Assembly: GCF_024529975.1 (NCBI RefSeq)
Contig: NZ_AP024898.1
Location: forward strand, 682,001 to 746,000
DNA length: 64,000 nucleotides
Direction: 5' to 3'
Source: Vibrio quintilis
Lineage (GTDB): Bacteria > Pseudomonadota > Gammaproteobacteria > Enterobacterales > Vibrionaceae
Within the stretch, counting starts at the first letter, position 1; each line of letters opens with the position of its first letter. Both the position numbers and the translations under genes were made by a program. The notes under the pieces are model-generated. The model was not told the DNA's origin. It ran no database searches and saw nothing but the letters and a program-made list of their open reading frames with translations. This document shows positions 42,554-50,910 of this stretch, piece after piece.

Positions 42554-43218
42554 GCGGTCACAACAACGAGGTAAAAGAAACCTCATATGAAAAAGCTGCT
42601 GCGGATGTGGCAAATCAGCAGTGGGATATCTACAAGAACGAATTATCACAGTACGAAGACAATTTTATTGACCGGGTGGGTAACTACAACAGCGATTCAA
42701 ATATGGCGGATACCAAATCAGATACAGATTTGGCGTACAACTCATCATACAGTCAGGCCAGAGATAATGCTGCAGCCAATATGACGGCATCCGGCATTGA
42801 TCCAAGCAGTAAAAAGTTTGGAAGTGCTCAGGCAGATTTAACGACGAATCAGGCAACCAGCCAGGCGCAGACAGTGAATCAGGCACAATCATCAGAGCAG
42901 GATAAGTACACTGCCGGGCTTCAGGATGTTGTTGCTTTGGGCTCTGGTCAGAAGGCCACAGCATTAGCCGGATTGAGCGATGTGGCATCAATGAGTGCCA
43001 GTAAGGCCCGGTCAGATGCCGAGACAAGTTTTAATACCAGCGCAGGTTTAAAGCAGACCGTTGGAGCAGCTGCAGGAGCTGGGTTGAGGAGTTATCAGGA
43101 ATCATTAAAGAGCGCTGACCCTATAGATTCACGGGATCTGGATAGTATCAGTACTAAGCAGAACCGGCTGAATACATACGATCCGTTTTCGAATACATCT
43201 GGCTTTATGGCGACTTAA
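42550..43218 (+). CDS. Probable ejection / internal virion protein (222 aa)
   Basis: Low-complexity Ala/Ser/Gln/Asp-rich helical protein (GSAQADLTTNQATSQAQ, SEQDKYTAGLQDVVALG). Position after the tail tip and before other small helical proteins fits an injected internal protein. It resembles the next two genes in composition and together they replace the P22 gp7/16/20 set by position only. Confidence 0.55.
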   Translation: MSGHNNEVKETSYEKAAADVANQQWDIYKNELSQYEDNFIDRVGNYNSDSNMADTKSDTDLAYNSSYSQARDNAAANMTASGIDPSSKKFGSAQADLTTNQATSQAQTVNQAQSSEQDKYTAGLQDVVALGSGQKATALAGLSDVASMSASKARSDAETSFNTSAGLKQTVGAAAGAGLRSYQESLKSADPIDSRDLDSISTKQNRLNTYDPFSNTSGFMAT

Positions 43219-43227
43219 GGGGGAGTT

Positions 43228-43602
43228 ATGGGAGTTGCATCAGATACATACGCAAACATCATCCGTCAGCAATATGACGACTGGTATTCACGGTTTTATC
43301 CGAAACAGCAGGAACTGTTACAGAAAACGCAATCAGGTGAATTACTGAATGAGCAACTTGATCGGGCAGATGAAAACTCAGCCAGCTCTCTGGCGGCAGC
43401 TCAGCAGGGAGAAAGCAATAAAATGGCTCGTTATGGTCTCAGCTCTGTTCAGGATTCGGGGCAGAAGGCAAAAGGCGCACTTTCAGCCGTTTCAACCAAA
43501 AACAGTCTCAGGGACTACGAGAAAGACAGATCAATGAACGTTCTCTCCGGTGCCGGGTACAGCTTGCGGCAAGCATCTTCAAATACATCAGCTTCATCAT
43601 AG
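43228..43602 (+). CDS. Probable ejection-associated protein (124 aa)
   Basis: A helical protein (NIIRQQYDDWYSRFYPKQQELL, AAQQGESNKMARYG) with a Ser-rich C-terminus. AGTTATG precedes the start, with GGGGG upstream. It is likely a paralogue-like partner of the preceding virion protein. Function by context only. Confidence 0.55.
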   Translation: MGVASDTYANIIRQQYDDWYSRFYPKQQELLQKTQSGELLNEQLDRADENSASSLAAAQQGESNKMARYGLSSVQDSGQKAKGALSAVSTKNSLRDYEKDRSMNVLSGAGYSLRQASSNTSASS

Positions 43603-43611
43603 GAATAAACC

Positions 43612-43851
43612 ATGTCATACAGTTTATTAAGCGTTGCCGGTGATACTAAAAATGGAGCTCTGAAGGGACTTCGTGATGCTGCAACTGCAGAAACAAATCG
43701 TGAAAATGCTAACAAAGAGCTGAAGTCGGCACATAAGCAGCAGACGATGAGCTCTGTTGGTTCTGGTGCTGCTATCGGTACGATGATTAATCCAGGCTTA
43801 GGAACAGCAGCCGGTGCTGCAGCTGGTCTTGTTTTAGGCGAACTATTCTGA
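43612..43851 (+). CDS. Small Gly/Ala-rich virion-type protein (79 aa)
   Basis: A polar helical half is followed by a glycine-zipper-like membrane segment (GSGAAIGTMINPGLGTAAGAAAG-type, about 50-78). Such segments insert in membranes, as expected for a protein helping DNA cross the envelope. It is encoded inside the ejection-protein cluster. Confidence 0.55.
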   Translation: MSYSLLSVAGDTKNGALKGLRDAATAETNRENANKELKSAHKQQTMSSVGSGAAIGTMINPGLGTAAGAAAGLVLGELF

Positions 43852-43860
43852 GGAAATAAC

Positions 43861-45231
43861 ATGAATTTAGACACTCGTGGTTTGATGGATGGTGCTCTGA
43901 AAGGTTTTGACGCAATGGATCGGCACTATGAAAGACAGGCCGGTTTAAAGATGGCTGATGAACGGATGCAGATGGAGCGGGAAAGAAATAAAGGCATATT
44001 AGCCATGCATGACCAGCAAATGAAGCTGCAGGGGGAAAGAGCTGAGAGAGAGAAGGCTGCTTTTGATGCTGAGTATGGAGTGGTCGGCTCCGATGGCAAA
44101 CGCACTGGCGGATGGCGTGCAAAAAAACAGGCTCAGGAAGAGCAGCTTTTCAATGCCAACCTTGCTGCAAGTAACTCAGCAACCGAATTGAACAAGAACA
44201 ATTTAGAGCGGCAAAAAAGGATGCAGACCATTCAGGACAACATATCTCTTCTTGAAGAAAAGTGGAATGAGTGGGGTAAAACCGGAACCCGCGATCCAAT
44301 CTTTGATAACAAATATATCAAGGGCTCAGCATATGATCCAGAGAGGTATCTGGATAAAGAACATGATCAGGCACTTGGTGTCATAGAAAATAAATTGCCC
44401 GGGGTTATCAAAAACCCCCGCAGTCTTGATGAAGAAACAATTTCAGCGCTGGGCGTCATTTATAAAAATCAGGTGAGACAGGTTGTTGGACAGCAAGACC
44501 CTATTACCGGAAAGACTATCAAAGATGCGAAGTTGGGAGGTGTTACTCTTGCTGGTGATATCGACCCGAATCAACCAGGCGATCAACCGGGCATCGTTTT
44601 AACCACACTGGTCAATTACGGCGATGGGAAATGGGTTGCCAAACCAATTACCAAAAACCGCAGCACCCACCCGGACGATCACGTTATGGTTATTCCTCTG
44701 TCCGGAGCAATGCAGGATATAACCGGTCAGTTGAAAAAATGGAGAATTGCAAAAACCGCAGATGCCAGAAGAAAGTTATTTGGTCAGAGCAATACAAACC
44801 AGCAGGCAACAAAACAATACCATGAATCTCTTGCTGGTCTGACTAAAGAGAAATTCAAAGCGACTAACGATCAATTATCTAATTCTCTTAATGACCCTAA
44901 GGCAACTCAGCAAAAAATAGCTGCAATCAACGACAATTACAATCAGGCGGCGAGCGAACTGAAGTCCTTATATTTTGGTAACAAATCCGGGAAGTCTCAG
45001 GCTCAGCAGTCGCAAGGTACGCAGGTTCCTCAATGGGCGAATGGTGATCAGGAGAAGCTGGCTTTTGCTCAGGCTCTGAACAATAAAGGTTTGGATGTTG
45101 GCACTATGACAGTGGAACAATTAAACGATCTGTGGGATAACGATAGAAATGAAAAAATGGTAGCCCAATACAAAAAAGACGGTCAGAAAAAGAACCAAAT
45201 GACAGCTTACAACCGATATAAAGCGTACTGA
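43861..45231 (+). CDS. Internal virion / ejection protein (456 aa)
   Basis: A long, charged, mostly helical protein with a coiled-coil N-terminal third (about 20-140), a compact centre (about 170-310) and a Gln-rich C-terminal part. GGAAATAAC precedes the ATG. It is the last phage structural gene before the accessory hub, and the giant protein gene follows only after 12 kb of cargo. Probably ejected with DNA. Confidence 0.6.
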   Translation: MNLDTRGLMDGALKGFDAMDRHYERQAGLKMADERMQMERERNKGILAMHDQQMKLQGERAEREKAAFDAEYGVVGSDGKRTGGWRAKKQAQEEQLFNANLAASNSATELNKNNLERQKRMQTIQDNISLLEEKWNEWGKTGTRDPIFDNKYIKGSAYDPERYLDKEHDQALGVIENKLPGVIKNPRSLDEETISALGVIYKNQVRQVVGQQDPITGKTIKDAKLGGVTLAGDIDPNQPGDQPGIVLTTLVNYGDGKWVAKPITKNRSTHPDDHVMVIPLSGAMQDITGQLKKWRIAKTADARRKLFGQSNTNQQATKQYHESLAGLTKEKFKATNDQLSNSLNDPKATQQKIAAINDNYNQAASELKSLYFGNKSGKSQAQQSQGTQVPQWANGDQEKLAFAQALNNKGLDVGTMTVEQLNDLWDNDRNEKMVAQYKKDGQKKNQMTAYNRYKAY

Positions 45232-45269
45232 TAAAGACCCGGCTTTGTGGCCGGGCCCTATGGAAATAG

Positions 45270-45509
45270 TTATTGGCTGTTTTTCCATCTTGTGGGACGG
45301 AGGCAATAATACAGAGCCAGCATACACACAATATTTCCGTAGAACGCAAGATAGAAATAATTATCAGTAATCTGAGTTACACCATCAACGGTAAATTTGG
45401 TTAAACCGCGCTCTGTATTTTCTATGGTATCAGCGCCGTTCCACCAACAAATCAGTAAAATCAGATAATACATAGCAATAACTACAATAAATAAAAATTT
45501 GCGTATCAT
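45270..45509 (-). CDS. Small membrane protein, candidate second immunity gene (79 aa)
   Basis: Two transmembrane helices (about 4-22 and 52-68) flank a short polar loop. It lies downstream of the Hcp-amidase gene and its immunity candidate, on the same strand, after a 51-bp gap. It could protect against the amidase toxin or aid export, but no family is recognised. Confidence 0.5.
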   Translation of the reverse strand: MIRKFLFIVVIAMYYLILLICWWNGADTIENTERGLTKFTVDGVTQITDNYFYLAFYGNIVCMLALYYCLRPTRWKNSQ

Positions 45510-45560
45510 GTTTAAAAGCTGCTTGAGGATGAGTTCGACGAACTGTCAGAATAAGTATGC

Positions 45561-45878
45561 CTATTGGTGATTTTCCCAGCTTACCCAGTTAAGTTTAGTT
45601 TTTGAATCCATTACGCAGGGGAACAGACTGAAGCCCTGGTCCTGAATCCCATTCTTGTTGAAATATTGCTGGAACATGAATTCCTCATATATCTCATCTT
45701 GAGATAGTCGCTTCAAATCAATATCCCCCATCCCCACAGGAGAAGAGAAGAAAAACTTAGGGCATGGGTGCATCTTAAAAAAAGGTCCGTAACTAAAAAA
45801 TTCAGGATCTTCTTTGATACCAAACCAAAGATATATATTGGTGACAACGAAAATGCCCAGTAAAGTCTTTTTTATCAT
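45561..45878 (-). CDS. Candidate immunity protein for the Hcp-amidase effector (105 aa)
   Basis: An N-terminal hydrophobic segment (about 4-18) would take the mature protein to the periplasm, where an amidase toxin acts. Three Cys/Pro-rich positions and an aromatic-rich body follow. Its start overlaps the effector stop by 4 bp, the normal coupling of effector and immunity. No homologue is recognised by eye. Confidence 0.6.
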   Translation of the reverse strand: MIKKTLLGIFVVTNIYLWFGIKEDPEFFSYGPFFKMHPCPKFFFSSPVGMGDIDLKRLSQDEIYEEFMFQQYFNKNGIQDQGFSLFPCVMDSKTKLNWVSWENHQ

Positions 45879-47044
45879 TTGGGTTCCTGTAGTTTTAAAT
45901 CTTTCCGGAGAAGTTTAGTTTCTTCAATACCATAATCACCAGGGCAAGTTCTGGTTTGACCTAAAATTACGGCAAATTCCCTGTGTCCACCTAAGGTTTT
46001 TATTTTGGGAAATTTCTTACAAAGGGTTTTAATCAAAGATGTGAGCGCATTATGCATTTTCTCAGGGACTTGTCCATCATCAGAAAAATCAAAATGGTCA
46101 GCCCATGAACTCATATCATTAAGTTTGACTTCAGCTTCACCTCTTGAGGAAAAATCACCAATCATGACAATTCCTATTTTATGTGAGTTTGCTTTGTATA
46201 TATGGCTTCCCTTGTAAATTAATGGTCTGCCTTCAAAGATTTTTCCTTCATAATTCACAGCATAGTGATAGCCAATGTCATCATATTTCTTTAAGTGTTC
46301 GGTCTGAATTTCCGATACAGTACTTTCACTGCTAAATGAGTTACCTGCGTGATGCAATGCAATAGCATTATAATCCCAGTCATCAGCTAGTTGATTTTTG
46401 CTTGGTTTCGCATTCCATTCGCTTCTGCGGACGATATCGCATTCTTTCAGAACAGAATTCATAACCTGTTTTTTGATTTGCTCACTATTTTCTTTTGCTA
46501 GTTGTCGTAAAGATTTTGTTTGTTGCAAAGGTGATGCTATGGGAGTATTTGCGCCCAAATAATTAGCAATCTCCCAACCATCAGAAGCCATTGTTCCACA
46601 GGGAAAGTGTATTATTTGAATTCCCTTATAATTCAGGGTAATCACTTCATGCATTTCTTCACTATTATTGTGGACTGTATGGGGTAGCGATATTGATATG
46701 CCGGTTATGACAGCTTTCTGGAACTCAATCGCATAGTGCTTTTCGTAATGGCCTTTTTCATTGGTACGATAAAAAACAATCGTTCCTTCAAGATGCTCCT
46801 GTTTTGCAAATGCCGTTGCCAGTAAAGGTGATGCTTTATCTTTGGGTTTGGTTATCTGAATCCCGCCGTGTTTTATTCCCGGCTGACTTGGTAGTTTCGA
46901 CATGGAATACTGGCATTCCAGAACCGTGATTTCGTTGGTATGAGTTTCCTGATAACGGTTTCCCATTGAATCTTTAGTGTTGCAGCCACTGGAAATTAAT
47001 CCCTGTTTTTCTCCAGTGAGAGATAAGTAAGATACATGTGCCAT
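45875..47044 (-). CDS. Hcp fused to N-acetylmuramoyl-L-alanine amidase (T6SS Hcp-ET-type effector)
   Basis: A 389-residue fusion. Residues 1-160 are a complete Hcp tube subunit (SYLSLTGEKQGLISSGC, HGGIQITKPKDKASPLL, ALEFQKAVITGISIS-like and GWEIANY). After a linker, residues ~205-380 form an Amidase_2/PGRP domain with probable zinc ligands H231 (ALHHAGN), H354 (GGHRE) and C367 (TCPGD). It should be loaded as a tube ring of a type VI secretion system and cleave peptidoglycan in rival cells. It lies in a prophage, opposite to the late genes. Confidence 0.9.
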   Translation of the reverse strand: MAHVSYLSLTGEKQGLISSGCNTKDSMGNRYQETHTNEITVLECQYSMSKLPSQPGIKHGGIQITKPKDKASPLLATAFAKQEHLEGTIVFYRTNEKGHYEKHYAIEFQKAVITGISISLPHTVHNNSEEMHEVITLNYKGIQIIHFPCGTMASDGWEIANYLGANTPIASPLQQTKSLRQLAKENSEQIKKQVMNSVLKECDIVRRSEWNAKPSKNQLADDWDYNAIALHHAGNSFSSESTVSEIQTEHLKKYDDIGYHYAVNYEGKIFEGRPLIYKGSHIYKANSHKIGIVMIGDFSSRGEAEVKLNDMSSWADHFDFSDDGQVPEKMHNALTSLIKTLCKKFPKIKTLGGHREFAVILGQTRTCPGDYGIEETKLLRKDLKLQEPK

Positions 47045-47282
47045 TTTTATTGGTATTGTTTATGTAAAATTAAATGCACATTAATAAAATGAAAGCATAT
47101 GACAACGGTTGAGCTTTTATTGTGAGATATTGATTCAATAAATCAATGGGTTGGGGCTGGTTACCAGGTCAAGTGGGCTATATACGATCTGAAGCGTTGA
47201 CTACGTAGCGTGATCTAATTGAGCAATCCGCACACCACACGTTGTAGCTCACTTCTGGACAATTTCGTTTTAGCGCAAGACC
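47045..47282. other. Non-coding stretch between Hcp gene and attC site
   Basis: No gene is seen. On the minus strand, a short open stretch directly after the attC (CPEVSYNVWCADC-like) may be the scrap of another cassette. The segment nearest the Hcp start is AT-rich and probably carries its promoter. Confidence 0.3.
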
Positions 47283-47405
47283 GACCAACGCCTTGCTAAG
47301 GTGTGAAGCACGCAATAACCAAGCATCTGCATTGCACTTCAACACCAAAACTACTGCATACTAAAAATGCCACGCGTGCTGAATCACGCTTAAGCAATTT
47401 GTTAT
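47283..47405 (-). repeat. attC site, Vibrio superintegron (VCR)-like, 123 bp
   Basis: On the minus strand it begins with ATAACAAATTGCTTAAG and ends with CTTAGCAAGGCGTTGG. The two ends are complementary, with the core GTTGGTC as the recombination site. The inner part has the CACGCGTGGCATTTTTAGT stretch familiar from Vibrio cassette arrays. The stop codon of the channel gene lies in its first bases, as usual for cassettes. Confidence 0.85.
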
Positions 47406-47893
47406 ATTTTTTTTGGTTTACTTAACTCAAATGAAAAAAGTATCGCAGCCAAAAACAAAGGCGTGAATAATGTACCCAACATAGCCTGCGCTCCAGCCCA
47501 AATCCTGATACTTTCTGAAGGTTGAAAATCACCATAGCCTAACGTTGTCCACGTTACGATAGAAAAATAGATACTATCGTAAACATCATGACTTACATTA
47601 CCCTCTGGCGTAATCACACCTCCAAACCTGTATATAGCCGCGAATGTAATGATCCCCGTATAAAGAGCTACTACCATTTTTAGGAACTGTGACCATAGTT
47701 TAAACTCATGATGGCGCGTAAAAATATTCATAAATGAGGTTATAAATACGATTAGAGAACCAGTAAGCATGAAATAAACATTAGAATCTTCCTGAGTTAT
47801 GAATAGCTGCGCTGTTGCAAATAAAGGGAAATATATAAAATTAATAGTAAACCCAAATACCCATAACAATCCCCACCCAACCTTTGAGAACAT
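47402..47893 (-). CDS. Two-pore-domain-type potassium channel-like protein (integron cassette)
   Basis: A 163-residue membrane protein with four predicted transmembrane segments. A pore loop with the selectivity filter TWTTLGYGDFQP (around residues 119-130) lies before the last helix. The TxGYGD filter marks a K+ channel pore domain. The gene fills a cassette bounded by attC sites at both ends. Cassette channels might disturb ion balance as part of a defence or stress response, but that is speculation. Confidence 0.8.
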   Translation of the reverse strand: MFSKVGWGLLWVFGFTINFIYFPLFATAQLFITQEDSNVYFMLTGSLIVFITSFMNIFTRHHEFKLWSQFLKMVVALYTGIITFAAIYRFGGVITPEGNVSHDVYDSIYFSIVTWTTLGYGDFQPSESIRIWAGAQAMLGTLFTPLFLAAILFSFELSKPKKI

Positions 47894-47908
47894 ACTCTCT
47901 CCTGAAAA

Positions 47909-47984
47909 ATATAACGCCGCCAGCAGGGGCCTAAAAACCAGAGCTAAGCGGCGGTTTTTTGGCCCCTCTGGCTGGCCTTGTTAT
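47909..47984 (-). repeat. attC site, 76 bp, between channel and AbiV cassettes
   Basis: The minus strand starts ATAACAAGGCCAGCC and ends CTGGCGGCGTTATAT. The ends pair, and inner AGGGGCC / GGCCCCT arms pair too. The GTTATAT core is the recombination site. The AbiV stop codon overlaps its first bases. Confidence 0.88.
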
Positions 47985-48562
47985 GTGTTTTTTATTTGTT
48001 CGAACAGTGCATCAGTAATGTTGCCCATTTCATAAGAATGGTTGGTCATGCCCACTAAAGCGTCATCGAAAACCTCAATGGCGAAGAGGGCCAAAGACCG
48101 AGCCAACTTTTTATCGATTTTTTCAGAAGGTATCACCAAGCTACCTTTTTCTCTTTGAAAATATAGGGCATTTTCCCGAGCTTGAACAAAGCCAGCATTC
48201 TGAGCCATGTTCATAACTCGCCGTAACTCTTCTTTGCCCAGAACGTCTTCTAATCGCTGGCCCATTGGCACAGTTGGCAAGGCGGCCATAGCATGTTTGG
48301 TTTTATGGTCTCGGAAAACATTACGACCTTCCTTCTCAGGGTGCTTTCCATCTGTAAAGGAGCCGATATGAGCTTTTACCACTTCTTCGCAGGCCGTGAT
48401 ACTTAAAAATGCCGAACTGGGATAACCGGCGGCGAAATATAGTGTGCATGCGTCCTGGATAAGACTAACGATATGATCAATTGCCTTATCCAGTTCTTCA
48501 GCACTTCTAATCAGATTTTCATCTGTTCTTGCCATGCCGAGAATAAATTCAAATACATCCAT
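47981..48562 (-). CDS. abiV: AbiV-family abortive infection protein (integron cassette)
   Basis: A 193-residue, mostly helical protein with the AbiV pattern: FAAGYPSSAFLSITACEEVVKA (about 45-65), then RDHKTKHA and a C-terminal helix-rich half. AbiV of Lactococcus blocks phage translation after binding a phage partner. AbiV-like proteins belong to HEPN-related folds. Here the gene is the middle of three integron cassettes, so the prophage carries a defence gene acquired by way of an integron. Confidence 0.8.
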   Translation of the reverse strand: MDVFEFILGMARTDENLIRSAEELDKAIDHIVSLIQDACTLYFAAGYPSSAFLSITACEEVVKAHIGSFTDGKHPEKEGRNVFRDHKTKHAMAALPTVPMGQRLEDVLGKEELRRVMNMAQNAGFVQARENALYFQREKGSLVIPSEKIDKKLARSLALFAIEVFDDALVGMTNHSYEMGNITDALFEQIKNT

Positions 48563-48580
48563 GCGTTGATCTCGATTTAC

Positions 48581-48635
48581 ACATAACGCCCAAAGCAGCG
48601 GCGCGTTTACGCGTCCGACTGCCTTTGCTTGTTAG
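48581..48635 (-). repeat. attC site, 55 bp, between Zn-ribbon and AbiV cassettes
   Basis: The minus strand begins CTAACAAGCAAAGGCAG and ends CTGCTTTGGGCGTTATGT, nearly perfect complementary arms around a GGACGCG / CGCGCC inner stem. The GTTATGT core is the recombination site. This is the classic short attC form. Confidence 0.92.
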
Positions 48636-49464
48636 ATTTTTTGAACCTGCCAACAAAGTGCCAGATTATTGATGCAATAAGCGAAGCAAGTATTCCCAAA
48701 CCAAAGCTTATTCCTCTCTCAGTCCAGATCGATTTTTCAAAATCTTTTCTTTGCTGTAAGAATATAGCATCTACTGTTTCTTGGTTTGCGGTAACGATTG
48801 GCTCCAATTCTGATCTTTTTTGCTCTAGCTCTTGAATAAGGTTTTTTGTTGCTTCGATTTCGCCTTTTTTACTAGAAATAAACTCTGACAAATCGTTCAG
48901 ATTTTTTTCTGTGTTCTTTAGTAACTCAAATTGCTCAGAATATCTTTGAGGCTTATCGAGTTTCTCGGTTCTCGCCTTCTCTGAAGTGTAAATTGCTAAA
49001 CCCAAGCTAACAGAAGCTAACAATATGCCAATGAAAGATATAATGGCTGTCGGTTGAGGAGATTTCTTGTAGCTTTTTACCCAGAATTCAACAAACGCTT
49101 CTGCGAACGCATCAAACTTGAACAGGACTAATGATTTTACAAGCTCAACCGCTTCATCATGCTCTTCTCGCGGTGGCTCATGGTAAATATCAAAGTCACT
49201 TTCTATTATTTCAGCACCGGAAGCATCTTCATTAGTCATATTAATGATGCCTACTGGATACTCCCAAACTTCGAATTTTAAATGAATGTCGGCATCACAA
49301 TTGTGGCATTTTTCATCCAGTTCATACGAATACTGGACTTCTTCGCCCATACCTCTTTCAGAGCCAGACTCTGCCTCGAAGTAGAAATCATCATTATGAA
49401 GGTAATGCTTTGCACCACAATTGGTGCATTTGTATATTGCTTTACCTGTTATTCCATCACTCAT
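48607..49464 (-). CDS. Zinc-ribbon membrane protein (integron cassette, 285 aa)
   Basis: The N-terminus has four Cys in two CxxC pairs (KCTNCGAK and KCHNCDAD), a zinc ribbon. A transmembrane helix follows near residue 140 (IISFIGILLASVSLGLAIYTS). A coiled coil (about 170-230) is followed by a second transmembrane helix (SFGLGILASLIASIIWHFVG). The stop codon is inside the attC loop. No function is recognised; the layout suggests a sensor-type membrane protein. The cassette left edge is GTTAGAT at 49489-49495. Confidence 0.75.
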   Translation of the reverse strand: MSDGITGKAIYKCTNCGAKHYLHNDDFYFEAESGSERGMGEEVQYSYELDEKCHNCDADIHLKFEVWEYPVGIINMTNEDASGAEIIESDFDIYHEPPREEHDEAVELVKSLVLFKFDAFAEAFVEFWVKSYKKSPQPTAIISFIGILLASVSLGLAIYTSEKARTEKLDKPQRYSEQFELLKNTEKNLNDLSEFISSKKGEIEATKNLIQELEQKRSELEPIVTANQETVDAIFLQQRKDFEKSIWTERGISFGLGILASLIASIIWHFVGRFKKSNKQRQSDA

Positions 49465-49495
49465 AGTTGGTACTTCTTACTCCGTGAAATCTAAC

Positions 49496-49781
49496 AGTTC
49501 TTAGGTGGACAATGTCCACATGATATTGTCCATTTAATTGCCAATACTACTTTATCAATCATAATCAATACATTGATTTAAATATAAAAATAAATATTCA
49601 GTTCAATAATACATCACAAAATGCCGACAATGTCTTAACTAATAAGGCTTACTCGACAATACTATTAAATCATTACCTGAATTTGGGTGTTAGGTATTAG
49701 AAAAATACCTAAATTTATTATTTCGTAAAAGGAAAAGGGGCATAAATGAGTTAGAGCAACCTGTTAAACTTGACTGAGCAA
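49496..49781. other. Cassette-array upstream edge, AT-rich
   Basis: No gene is seen. A TGGACAATGTCCA palindrome (about 49506-49518) lies next to the first cassette boundary. It could be an operator for leftward cassette expression. No integrase gene or complete attI is recognised. Confidence 0.35.
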
Positions 49782-50417
49782 TCAAATAGGTCGGGTAGTA
49801 AAAAAATCCAAGATTTTGTGTATACAATTTTCCACCATTGCATGCTGACTTACTGCATCATTGGAATAACAAGCAATAATCCCCCAAACAAATATGATCA
49901 AAATTAAACCAGCTGCATAACCTGAGAAACCGCCGATTAACCAAGAAGCAAACTTTTGGACCTTGGATTTCTTATTGACGTACTCTGCGGCATCAGTGAC
50001 ATAACTCTTGAGTCTATTCTCAATGCCTTTTTCTATTTGAGAATCAATATCATTTTCTCTTTTGGTAAGCGATTTCTCTTTCTGTTCCAGATTTCGAGTA
50101 AGAGTATTGTGCTTAGCTTGCCTCTGAGCTTCTTTGATTTGATATTCTTTTTCTAAGTTGTGTTGAATCGATTTTGTTACTTGATCTATCAAGACGAAAG
50201 CGCTCTCTCTAAAGCTATTTAATCTGTCTTCGCTTAAAAGTACCCCGTCGTGAAAAAGCTTCAATCTTTCGGATATCACCTCTTCTGGCTCGCCTTCTTT
50301 TTCACGGAGCTGTGTTGCCGTTTGATCTTTTTGGTATTTATATAAAGCGTAAGCAATTAGTCCTTCGATATCTGATTTATCTTTAACTAATTGCTTGAAG
50401 ACCCATTTTTTATCCAT
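49782..50417 (-). CDS. Coiled-coil membrane protein of unknown function (211 aa)
   Basis: A charged, helical N-terminal 150 residues with a strong coiled coil (about 85-145: EKEYQIKEAQRQAKHNTLTRN-like) leads to one or two transmembrane helices (about 160-185, GGFSGYAAGLILIIFVWGII). It is AT-rich and opposite to the late genes. The gene at 50474-50683 precedes it by 56 bp on the same strand, so they may form a pair. No family is recognised. Confidence 0.55.
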   Translation of the reverse strand: MDKKWVFKQLVKDKSDIEGLIAYALYKYQKDQTATQLREKEGEPEEVISERLKLFHDGVLLSEDRLNSFRESAFVLIDQVTKSIQHNLEKEYQIKEAQRQAKHNTLTRNLEQKEKSLTKRENDIDSQIEKGIENRLKSYVTDAAEYVNKKSKVQKFASWLIGGFSGYAAGLILIIFVWGIIACYSNDAVSQHAMVENCIHKILDFFTTRPI

Positions 50418-50473
50418 GCGCCTTGTAAAATCCTTTCGATACTTAAATGAAACGGGTGTCTGCGAATTAACTT

Positions 50474-50683
50474 TTATCGTTGTACTTCAGGTTCGGTTAC
50501 TTCGAGCGTTTTAAGCATTTGAGAGAAGGCTTTTCGGAAGAGTTTCAACGAATCAGCGGCAGTAGCACTTGGCGTTGAGTTTTCAAGCTCATCGATGTTC
50601 TGCTTTTGCAGTGATTCTCTGATCAGTTCTAATCTCTCACTCTTGGATATGAGAGGTGATCGGTTTATTTTTTTCTTAGCCAT
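50474..50683 (-). CDS. Small hypothetical protein (69 aa) paired with coiled-coil membrane gene
   Basis: A basic N-terminus (MAKKKINR) and a helical remainder (ERLELIRESLQKQNIDELEN, SLKLFRKAFSQMLKTLE). It may be a DNA-binding or antitoxin-like partner of the downstream membrane protein. Function unknown. Confidence 0.5.
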   Translation of the reverse strand: MAKKKINRSPLISKSERLELIRESLQKQNIDELENSTPSATAADSLKLFRKAFSQMLKTLEVTEPEVQR

Positions 50684-50910
50684 AGACGTTGTTTTCTTAT
50701 ATTAATGATATTTAACTTATATTTATACAACAATGTTAATATAGAATTGCGGGAGATGCCACTATGTTTTTGCAACATAAGTTCTTTTTTTTCATGCATA
50801 CAGGGCCAGAATCTACAACCAATTCCCCCAACAAATCCCAGCTTTAACCGAGATTTGCCTTGCTCACCTTTATACGATCAAACCTCTATAAATTTTTTGA
50901 GGGATTGGGT

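Noticed and set aside
49496..49781. Integron integrase or complete attI next to the cassettes
   Set aside because: No integrase frame exists on either strand and the sequence before the first cassette core does not show a recognisable attI.
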